A stretch of 5,417 nucleotides of DNA, taken from Geobacter sp. GTDB lineage: Bacteria; Desulfobacterota; Desulfuromonadia; Geobacterales; DSM-12255. Shown piece after piece: positions 1 through 5,417 of the stretch. Location of the stretch: NCBI GenBank assembly GCA_012026855.1, contig VEOV01000162.1, positions 1 through 5,417 of the forward strand. Direction: 5' to 3'. Position 1 is the stretch's first letter. Each line of letters opens with the position of its first letter. The translations under genes were made by a program, and so were the position numbers. The notes beneath the pieces were generated by a model, which was not told the origin of the DNA, did no database searches, and was given only the letters and a program-made list of their open reading frames with translations.

Positions 1-157
1 AACTAGTTAAGAGTGCAATAATTATCGAGGTTAAGACCGTCTCTGGCATCAAAACTCCAGAGAACTCACTGCACCCGGGCAGAAGTAACAGGGCATAGCG
101 GCGGCTGAAAACCCGGTTGAAGGACACAAGGGCATTTAAACCGACAAGAGGTGCAAG

Positions 158-529
158 ATGAAAAGCATACTGGTAATCGACGATGATGCACAATTCAATA
201 AAATGCTCTGCCTGATGCTAACCGAGGCGGGATATGCGGTCTTCTCAGCCGAAAATGGCGATACCGGCATGAAAATATTTCGCCAGGAGACACCAGATCT
301 CGTCATCACCGACATCTACATGCCGGAAAAAGAAGGACTGGAAACAATCCTTGAACTGCGGACCGTAAACCCGGAAATCAAAATTCTGGTCATCTCGGGA
401 GGCTTGGCCCAGATGGGAATGTCCGAAACGTTTATCCTGGCCGAGACGTTTGGCGCCAGTGCAGTGCTTGCCAAGCCGTTTGACATGAATACCATTTTAA
501 GCACCGTCAGCAGACTGTTTGAAAGTTAG
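158..529 (+). CDS. Stand-alone receiver-domain response regulator
   Basis: A cytoplasmic CheY-like protein of 123 residues made only of a receiver domain, with no DNA-binding, enzymatic or HPt region. The phosphorylation site is intact: acidic residues D8, D9 and D10 after strand 1, phospho-acceptor D52 in the context VITDIYMP, switch residue S80, and K106-P107 in the LAKPF motif. The distance from S80 to K106 is longer than in CheY, and V103 stands where CheY has its switch tyrosine. A longer loop with GG and a following GA..VL.KPF is, from memory, common in single-domain receivers encoded beside hybrid kinases. The start is supported by AAGAGG at 147-152, five bases before the ATG. It lies 54 bases upstream of a hybrid kinase on the same strand, so it is a likely phosphotransfer partner of the kinases here. 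That partnership is inference. The receiver assignment itself is very secure. Confidence 0.96.
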   Translation: MKSILVIDDDAQFNKMLCLMLTEAGYAVFSAENGDTGMKIFRQETPDLVITDIYMPEKEGLETILELRTVNPEIKILVISGGLAQMGMSETFILAETFGASAVLAKPFDMNTILSTVSRLFES

Positions 530-559
530 CATGCAGCCTGCAGGGGTGGGCTTTCAAAC
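517..559 (+). repeat. 9-bp inverted repeat between the receiver gene and the first kinase gene
   Basis: GTTTGAAAG at 517-525 is the exact reverse complement of CTTTCAAAC at 551-559. The left arm overlaps the last codons of the receiver gene, and the right arm lies in the 54-base gap before the kinase gene. The 25-base loop contains a pair of TGCA repeats (532-535 and 539-542). No run of T follows the right arm, so a standard intrinsic terminator is unlikely. It could be a weak attenuator, an mRNA end-protecting or processing stem, a protein-binding site, or chance. Confidence 0.5.
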
Positions 560-583
560 CAGTTAGGCAACCGGAGAAGCAGC

Positions 584-2308
584 ATGAGCAGTCAGCCATA
601 TTCCAGATTCCCATGGCACATCGTGATCATTTATTGCATCACCGGCGCGGCATGGATTCTCTTTTCAGACCTGCTGGTGGGCAAGCTTTTTCCGGCCGAA
701 TATTTTGGCATTATCTCCATTATCAAGGGGTGGCTGTTCATAATAGTCACCGCCGCCATGCTGGCGCTGCTGCTCCTCCGCTATCACAGGACCCAGGCCG
801 CCCTGGAACGAAGACTCCGGGAGATCGTCGACAACCTCCCCAGCATACTTTATGTGTTCGACCGCAACGGCCGGGCACTTCTCTTCAACAGTGCCATGAA
901 TAAAATGTTCGCCACCGGAGTGGAAGAGTACCGGGGAAAAAGCCGTGAAGACCTCGGCATCTCTCCCGAGATGGCCACCAAACACCGGGCAAATGAACTC
1001 CAGGTCCTGGAATCCGGCAAGCCGTTAGTAGCCGAGGAAGAAATGCTGCAGCCGGACGGCATCCATACATTCCTGACCGTCAAGTTTCCGCTTACAGACA
1101 GCAAAGGGGTCATTGAGGCGGTCTGCGGAGTCTCCACCGACATTACAGACCGCAAGCAACTGGAAGAGCAGCTGCGCCAATCCCAGAAAATGGAGGCCAT
1201 CGGGCACCTTGCCGGCGGCATGGCCCACGATTTCAACAACATCCTCTCTGTGATCCTGGGATACGGCCACATACTGAAAATGGGGACAAACCTGGATGAC
1301 CGGCAACAGGAAAAAATCGATCAGATCATCACTGCATCGGAGCGGGCCGCCCAGCTGACCAAAGGGCTGCTGGCCTTCAGCCGCAAACAGGTGCTTACAC
1401 CGGAAAGAGTCAATCTCAACAATATCATCAATAATTTCCAGAAATTCCTGGTGCGAATCATCGGTGAGGACATCCATCTGCAGACCATCCTGAGCAAGGA
1501 GGAACTGCCGGTCTGCGTCGACAGCAGCCAGATAGAGCAAACCCTGGTCAACCTGGCTGCCAACGCCCGTGACGCCATGCCAAGTGGGGGGCTGCTCACC
1601 ATAGAGACAGAGCTCATGGAGCTGGGCGAATCGTTTGCCCACTCCCACGGCTACGGGCAGGCCGGACGCTATGCCGTTATCACCGTCTCGGATTCGGGTA
1701 AAGGCATGTCTGAGGAGACCCGCAAACGGATCTTCGAGCCGTTCTACACCACCAAGGAGACCGGCAAGGGAACCGGTCTCGGTATGGCCATCGTCTACGG
1801 GATCATCAAGCAGCACAACGGCTTCATCAACCTCTACAGCGAGCCGGGCCAGGGGAGCACTCTGCGTATCTATCTACCCCTGCTGGACGACGCCCGCCTG
1901 GAAAAAGAGACGATGGTCGTGCAGGCTCCGCTCAGGAGAGGAGATGAAACCATCCTTCTGGCCGAAGACGATCAAGCCGTGCGCAAACTGGTGGCGAGCG
2001 TCCTGTCGGAATTCGGCTACAAGGTTATTCTGGCAGTGGATGGCAAAGATGCCGTTGAAAAGTTCAAAGAAAACCGGACCAGCATCAAGCTGGCCCTGCT
2101 GGATATGATCATGCCCAAGCAGAGCGGCATGGCTGCGGCAGATGAGATCAGGAGCCTGCAACCTGAGGTAAAGGTGCTCTTCTCCAGCGGCTACACAGCA
2201 GACTTCATGCACGAACGCGGCCTGAACGACGAACGGCTGGAATTCATCATGAAACCAGTGCAACCAATGGAACTGCTCAGGAAAGTCAGGGAAATACTAG
2301 ACCGGTAA
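584..2308 (+). CDS. Membrane-bound PAS hybrid histidine kinase with C-terminal receiver
   Basis: A 574-residue sensor kinase of the inner membrane. Two hydrophobic helices (about residues 12-32 and 43-65) carry the WILFSD and KGW motifs often seen in short N-terminal membrane anchors of PAS sensor proteins. The connecting loop is only about ten residues, so a periplasmic ligand domain is absent. A PAS domain follows (about 78-190) and ends in the usual DITDRK-type junction. The HisKA domain has phospho-acceptor H215 in AHDFNN. The HATPase domain has N327 (N box, NARDAMP), D370 (DSGKG) and G394-G400 (GKGTGLG). The receiver (about 456-572) has E461-D462-D463, phospho-acceptor D507 (LLDMIMP) and K557, all intact. 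GGAG at 573-576 lies seven bases before the ATG and supports this start. The signal sensed cannot be read from the sequence. A cytoplasmic PAS ligand or a membrane-related cue is the likely input. The transmitter is closely paralogous to that of the next gene. Confidence 0.95.
   Translation: MSSQPYSRFPWHIVIIYCITGAAWILFSDLLVGKLFPAEYFGIISIIKGWLFIIVTAAMLALLLLRYHRTQAALERRLREIVDNLPSILYVFDRNGRALLFNSAMNKMFATGVEEYRGKSREDLGISPEMATKHRANELQVLESGKPLVAEEEMLQPDGIHTFLTVKFPLTDSKGVIEAVCGVSTDITDRKQLEEQLRQSQKMEAIGHLAGGMAHDFNNILSVILGYGHILKMGTNLDDRQQEKIDQIITASERAAQLTKGLLAFSRKQVLTPERVNLNNIINNFQKFLVRIIGEDIHLQTILSKEELPVCVDSSQIEQTLVNLAANARDAMPSGGLLTIETELMELGESFAHSHGYGQAGRYAVITVSDSGKGMSEETRKRIFEPFYTTKETGKGTGLGMAIVYGIIKQHNGFINLYSEPGQGSTLRIYLPLLDDARLEKETMVVQAPLRRGDETILLAEDDQAVRKLVASVLSEFGYKVILAVDGKDAVEKFKENRTSIKLALLDMIMPKQSGMAAADEIRSLQPEVKVLFSSGYTADFMHERGLNDERLEFIMKPVQPMELLRKVREILDR
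1151..2305 (+). repeat. Paralogous kinase-receiver module, copy 1
   Basis: From R190 of the first kinase to its C-terminus, this coding stretch aligns with 3598-4752 at a constant offset of 2447 bases. All key sites keep identical spacing: H to N box 112 residues, H to DxG 155, H to the receiver aspartate 292, H to the receiver lysine 342. Identical DNA runs include 20 bases at 1232-1251 and 23 bases at 1364-1386. It is a diverged gene-level duplication, not a mobile repeat. Confidence 0.85.
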
Positions 2309-2375
2309 AAAGTGCCGGGCAATTTATTGGTTTCCATCGGCAGCCTCAGCCGCCACCAGCAAGGCAACGTAACCC

Positions 2376-2381
2376 AGGAGG
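2376..2381 (+). promoter_or_regulatory. Strong Shine-Dalgarno site of the haem-sensor kinase
   Basis: AGGAGG is a perfect match to the anti-Shine-Dalgarno sequence and lies seven bases before the ATG at 2389. It fixes that start against the in-frame ATG at 2398. It is the best ribosome site in the window, in line with independent efficient translation after the 80-base gap. Confidence 0.85.
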
Positions 2382-2388
2382 AATATCA

Positions 2389-4761
2389 ATGAGCCGCATG
2401 CAGGGGGCAGGGCCTGTTCAGATAAATCGCGTGCAGCGCTACGGCCTCTTCCTTACGCTTGTCTGGACACTGCTCATCATGATTCTTATGTACCTGAACT
2501 ACAGAGATCATGAAAAAGAGATATTGATTCTCGGCCGGATGCAGTGCCTGGCTTTTTTCGAGAAGGATCTTCTCTACCGCCGCTGGGCTTCCCGCCACGG
2601 CGGTGTATACGTTCCGGCCACGGAGACCACCCAGCCGAACCCCTACCTTTCCCATATTCCGGAACGGGACATAACAACGCCCTCCGGCAGGCAACTGACC
2701 CTGATGAACCCGGCCTACATGACCCGCCAGGTATTTGAGATGGCAGAGGAAAAAGAAGGAGCCGGCCGCGGCCACATCACCAGCCTCAACCCCATAAGAC
2801 CGGAAAATGCCCCAGACCCATGGGAAACCGGGGCACTGCAGGCATTCGCAAACGGTGCCAAAGAGATCAGCCAGGTTTCAGATATCAATGGCAAACCATA
2901 CCATCGCTACATGAAGCCGCTGTTCGTTGAAAAATCTTGTCTTAAGTGCCACTCCGCCCAGGGTTATCATGAAGGCGATCTGCGGGGGGGTATCAGCGTC
3001 TCGGTCCCTCTGGAACCGTTCATAGCCATCAAAAGAACAGAATTACAGGCTGATTATCTCAGATTTGCCGTCATTTGGTTGCTCGGCTTGGGTGGCATCG
3101 GCTTTGGCACCCTCAGATTGAAGCGCTTGACCGCCGTTATCGTGGAAAGAACCGTTGAGCTGGAACAACAGGTTGAAGAGCGCAAGACAACTCAGGAAGC
3201 CCTTGAGGAACAGGCCGTATTGCTGGAGGAGGAGATTGCCGAGCGGCAAAAGACCGAGAAGGAAATGGAGCTGTTTATCTCCCTCATCAACAGCTCTGCG
3301 GACATAATGGTAATTGCCGATCCGAATGGCTGCTTCAAAAAGGTAAACCCCGCCTGCACCAGAGTGCTCGGCTATGGGGCCGAAGAGATGCTTACCAAAC
3401 CGTTCATCGACTTCGTTCACCCCGATGACCGGCAGGCCACCCTGGATGAGATGACCCGGCAGATGCAGTGCGGCCATACGATCAACTTTGAAAATCGCTA
3501 TCTCTGCAAGGACGGCTCGGTGCGCTACCTCTCCTGGCACGCCAGCTTTATAGCTGCTGAGGGAATTACCTGCGCCACGGCACGTGACGTAACCGAGCGC
3601 AAACAGCTGGAAGAACAGCTTCTCCAGTCGCAAAAGATGGAGGCGGTCGGCCAGCTGGCCGGCGGAGTGGCCCACGACTTCAACAACATCCTCTCTGTCA
3701 TCATGGGGTACGCCGGCATGCTCAAGCTGGCAACTAACCTGGATGAGCCGCAACAGGAAAGGGTTGATCATATCCTGTCTGCAGCGGAAAAAGCCGCGGA
3801 GCTCTCCAGGGGGCTGCTGGCCTTCAGCCGCAAGCAGCAGCTTGCCACCAGAACGGTAAATCTTAACGACATGGTCCGAAATCTGGAAAAGTTCCTCATC
3901 AGGGTCATCGGTGAAGATGTCAAGTTGCAGCCGATCACCCACAAAATCAATCTGCCGGTTGCAATTGATACCGGCCAGATCGAGCAGGCACTGATCAATC
4001 TCGCCACCAACGCCCGCGATGCCATGCCCCACGGCGGCACACTCACCATCGAGACAAGCGCACAGGATCTTGACGCCTCCTTCGCCCATGTGCGTGGCTA
4101 TGGCCGGCCAGGCCGCTATGCCGTAATTACCGTCACCGACACCGGTTCCGGCATAAATGAAGAAATCCAGCCGAAGATTTTCGAGCCGTTCTTCACCACC
4201 AAGGAGGTGGGCAAAGGGACCGGTCTGGGGCTGGCAATCGTTTACGGCATTATCAAACAACACAACGGTTTTATCCAGTTATCCAGTGAACCGGACAAAG
4301 GGACCACCTTCCGCATCTACCTGCCGCTCCTTGACAACGAAGAGCTTGCCCAGCAAGAGCCTCCCACGCAGCCGGCGCCCGCCGGGGGCAATGAAAACAT
4401 CCTCGTTGTCGAAGACGACCCTGCGGTACGCCAACTCACAGCAATGCTACTTGAGGAATACGGCTACCATGTCATCCGTGCCGAAGACGGCAAGGAGGCG
4501 GTCAGCCAGTTCATTGCCAACAGGGAGAGCATTGACCTCATCCTCATGGATATGATCATGCCCGGGCAGAGCGGTCAGGCTGCCGCCGAAGAAATCAGGC
4601 AGCTTAAGCCGGAAGCGAGGATTCTCTTTACCAGCGGCTATACTGCCGACTTCATCAGCAGCAAAGGTATCGACGAAGGGTCGATTGAGCTGCTCATGAA
4701 GCCTGTGCACCCCCTGGAACTGCTGCGCAAGGTGCGGGAGATACTGGACAGGCCTGTGTAA
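2389..4761 (+). CDS. Haem-c (Tll0287-like) PAS hybrid histidine kinase with C-terminal receiver
   Basis: A 790-residue inner-membrane sensor kinase. Membrane helix 1 (about 17-36) is followed by a periplasmic region of about 185 residues with the marks of the Tll0287-like/DUF3365 family: YRRW, HGGVYVP, NPYL, then CLKCH at 184-188 and a GGISVSVPL end. CxxCH is the covalent c-type haem attachment motif, so this domain probably senses redox state or a haem ligand such as a gas. Membrane helix 2 (about 226-242) leads to a charged coiled coil (about 247-293) and a PAS domain (about 295-405). The transmitter has H429 (AHDFNN), N541, D584 (DTGSG) and G608-G614 (GKGTGLG). The receiver has E675-D676-D677, phospho-acceptor D721 (LMDMIMP) and K771. 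No catalytic residue is missing. It follows the first kinase by 80 bases and shares its transmitter-receiver module, but its sensor half is unrelated. Haem binding is inferred from the motif and its predicted periplasmic side. Confidence 0.95.
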   Translation: MSRMQGAGPVQINRVQRYGLFLTLVWTLLIMILMYLNYRDHEKEILILGRMQCLAFFEKDLLYRRWASRHGGVYVPATETTQPNPYLSHIPERDITTPSGRQLTLMNPAYMTRQVFEMAEEKEGAGRGHITSLNPIRPENAPDPWETGALQAFANGAKEISQVSDINGKPYHRYMKPLFVEKSCLKCHSAQGYHEGDLRGGISVSVPLEPFIAIKRTELQADYLRFAVIWLLGLGGIGFGTLRLKRLTAVIVERTVELEQQVEERKTTQEALEEQAVLLEEEIAERQKTEKEMELFISLINSSADIMVIADPNGCFKKVNPACTRVLGYGAEEMLTKPFIDFVHPDDRQATLDEMTRQMQCGHTINFENRYLCKDGSVRYLSWHASFIAAEGITCATARDVTERKQLEEQLLQSQKMEAVGQLAGGVAHDFNNILSVIMGYAGMLKLATNLDEPQQERVDHILSAAEKAAELSRGLLAFSRKQQLATRTVNLNDMVRNLEKFLIRVIGEDVKLQPITHKINLPVAIDTGQIEQALINLATNARDAMPHGGTLTIETSAQDLDASFAHVRGYGRPGRYAVITVTDTGSGINEEIQPKIFEPFFTTKEVGKGTGLGLAIVYGIIKQHNGFIQLSSEPDKGTTFRIYLPLLDNEELAQQEPPTQPAPAGGNENILVVEDDPAVRQLTAMLLEEYGYHVIRAEDGKEAVSQFIANRESIDLILMDMIMPGQSGQAAAEEIRQLKPEARILFTSGYTADFISSKGIDEGSIELLMKPVHPLELLRKVREILDRPV
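2938..2952 (+). other. Haem-c attachment motif (CxxCH) codons
   Basis: These five codons read C184-L185-K186-C187-H188 in the haem-sensor kinase. The two cysteines would bind haem vinyl groups by thioether bonds, and the histidine would be the proximal iron ligand. The motif lies between the two membrane helices, on the predicted periplasmic side, where c-type haem is attached. Its place shortly before the GGISVSVPL end of the domain is typical of Tll0287-like domains. Confidence 0.85.
3598..4752 (+). repeat. Paralogous kinase-receiver module, copy 2
   Basis: This is the partner of 1151-2305. It runs from R404 of the haem-sensor kinase to the shared C-terminal end LRKVREILDR, after which this protein has only two extra residues (PV). 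The linker between HATPase and receiver differs strongly in sequence but has the same length. Identical DNA runs are at 3679-3698 and 3811-3833. Confidence 0.85.
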
Positions 4762-4790
4762 TCAGGCTGGAATGGGACTGAAGCCCCCAA

Positions 4791-4799
4791 AGGAAAGGA
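4791..4799 (+). promoter_or_regulatory. Shine-Dalgarno site of the partial solute-binding sensor gene
   Basis: AGGAAAGGA lies with its last AAGGA seven bases before the ATG at 4807. It supports that start over the out-of-frame ATG at 4799, which overlaps the site itself. Confidence 0.75.
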
Positions 4800-4806
4800 T
4801 GCCAGA

Positions 4807-5417
4807 ATGCCAACGAAAGCCAGACAGTTAGCCAGTGTCATCATTTACCTGGCACGTACCGTTTTTGTGGGCCACTGCTGCTGTTTTACACTTTTTTTCC
4901 TGCTGGGCTGTCCATACCTTGGCAGCGCCCATGCAACTGCTGCCGATAATCGGCTAGTGACGGTCGGCGTCTATGAGAATGCCCCCAAAATATTCACCGA
5001 CGCATCGGGCAAACCAGCCGGCATCTTCATCGACATCATCGAGCAGATTGCGAAAAGAGAAGGCTGGACTCTGCAATACGTGGCCGGCACCTGGGCTGAA
5101 GGGTTGGAGCGCCTTTCAAAGGGGGAAATCAACCTCATGCCCGACGTGGCCTATACGGCTGAGCGGGAGAAGCTCTACTCATTTCACAAAGTCCCGGTCC
5201 TGACCGCCTGGTCCCAGGTATATGCCCCAAAAGGGAGCAAAATCCAGACTATACTGGACCTGAATGGTAAACTGATTGCCGCGCTTGAAAAATCGATCCA
5301 ACTGGAATCGTTCACCCGGATGACGAATAGTTTTGGCCTGAAATTCACCCTGATTCCAGTGCCTGACTACAAAGCCGAGTTCGATATCATTGCCAGCGGA
5401 AAGGCCGATGCCGGTCT
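4807..5417 (+). CDS. Periplasmic solute-binding (SBP_bac_3-like) domain protein, 5' part only
   Basis: The open frame gives 203 complete codons and then leaves the window, so the 3' end is missing. Residues about 8-43 form a basic and hydrophobic export signal with three cysteines in a row (24-26). A signal peptidase I site is plausible after A41-H42-A43. An LLGC stretch at 32-35 weakly resembles a lipobox. From about residue 50 the sequence matches type 3 extracellular solute-binding domains: a VGVYENAP start, GKPAGIFIDI, then TAERE with R120 where amino-acid-binding members have the carboxylate-binding arginine, and a DLNGK hinge-like stretch. Such domains occur free in ABC transporters or as the periplasmic sensor of kinases and cyclases. 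Next to two sensor kinases and 45 bases behind the second, a sensor kinase is the better guess, but no transmitter is visible. The ligand cannot be named. Confidence 0.88.
   Translation, partial: MPTKARQLASVIIYLARTVFVGHCCCFTLFFLLGCPYLGSAHATAADNRLVTVGVYENAPKIFTDASGKPAGIFIDIIEQIAKREGWTLQYVAGTWAEGLERLSKGEINLMPDVAYTAEREKLYSFHKVPVLTAWSQVYAPKGSKIQTILDLNGKLIAALEKSIQLESFTRMTNSFGLKFTLIPVPDYKAEFDIIASGKADAG

Noticed and set aside
40..63. Hairpin TCTCTGG / CCAGAGA with a 10-base loop as a terminator or operator
   Set aside because: Seven base pairs, no T run after it, and no known motif. It could be a remnant of an upstream transcript end but is too weak to call.
3..98. Open frame across the left edge (starting at base 3, stop TAG at 96-98) as the end of an upstream gene
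   Set aside because: Only 31 codons with no recognisable motif. The other two forward frames have stops within the first bases, but a frame this short can be open by chance.
1..157. Promoter for the cluster (AT-rich stretch near 17-25, or a sigma-54 site at TGGCA 44-48)
   Set aside because: No -35/-10 pair with proper spacing was found, and the TGGCA lacks a TTGC element at the right distance. The promoter may lie left of the window.
1025..1816. Long minus-strand open frame opposite the first kinase gene (a similar one lies at 3043-4263)
   Set aside because: Both are antisense shadows of the conserved kinase modules. They show no family motifs, while the + strand frames contain all catalytic motifs.
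2984..2990. Run of seven G in the haem-sensor coding region as a phase-variation tract
   Set aside because: Seven G in a GC-rich gene is short for slippage control, and it encodes the normal RGG residues of the domain. Nothing else suggests contingency control.
4752..4767. GCCTG / CAGGC stem around the stop codon of the second kinase as a terminator
   Set aside because: Five base pairs with no T run after it, and a downstream gene with its own ribosome site follows within 45 bases.

Overview
The window holds four genes, all on the + strand and all for signal transduction: a stand-alone receiver protein, two membrane-bound hybrid histidine kinases, and the 5' part of a gene for an exported or membrane-anchored protein with a periplasmic solute-binding-like domain. 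It has no RNA gene, mobile element, CRISPR array or convincing terminator. The moderately GC-rich sequence, the many PAS/HisKA kinases and especially a c-type haem motif in a periplasmic sensor domain suggest a Gram-negative anaerobe or facultative bacterium of the Geobacter/Desulfuromonadales type. That assignment is inferred from gene style, not from a marker gene.

Layout. Positions 1-157 have no convincing gene, apart from a weak hairpin and the Shine-Dalgarno site of the first gene. The receiver gene (158-529) has no output domain. A 54-base gap with a 9-bp inverted repeat leads to a 574-residue kinase (584-2308): two membrane helices, PAS, HisKA, HATPase and C-terminal receiver. After 80 bases comes a 790-residue kinase (2389-4761): membrane helix, periplasmic Tll0287-like haem domain with CxxCH, second membrane helix, coiled coil, PAS, HisKA, HATPase and receiver. 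After 45 bases the fourth gene starts (4807) and runs off the window. It encodes a signal peptide and an SBP_bac_3-type domain.

The genes are probably cotranscribed: same strand, short gaps, a Shine-Dalgarno site before each start and no clear terminator between them. The two kinases share a transmitter-receiver module of about 385 residues that aligns without a single gap, but their sensor halves are unrelated. This points to duplication of the module followed by a change of sensor. One kinase probably reads a membrane or cytoplasmic cue, and the other a redox or gas cue through covalent haem. The fourth product probably reads a small solute and may be another kinase. Both kinases end in intact receivers, yet no HPt domain or DNA-binding output is present, so the final output must lie outside the window or go through the stand-alone receiver. 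The most interesting points are the haem-c sensor kinase, the gapless paralogous modules with different sensors, and the possible convergence on a single-domain receiver.
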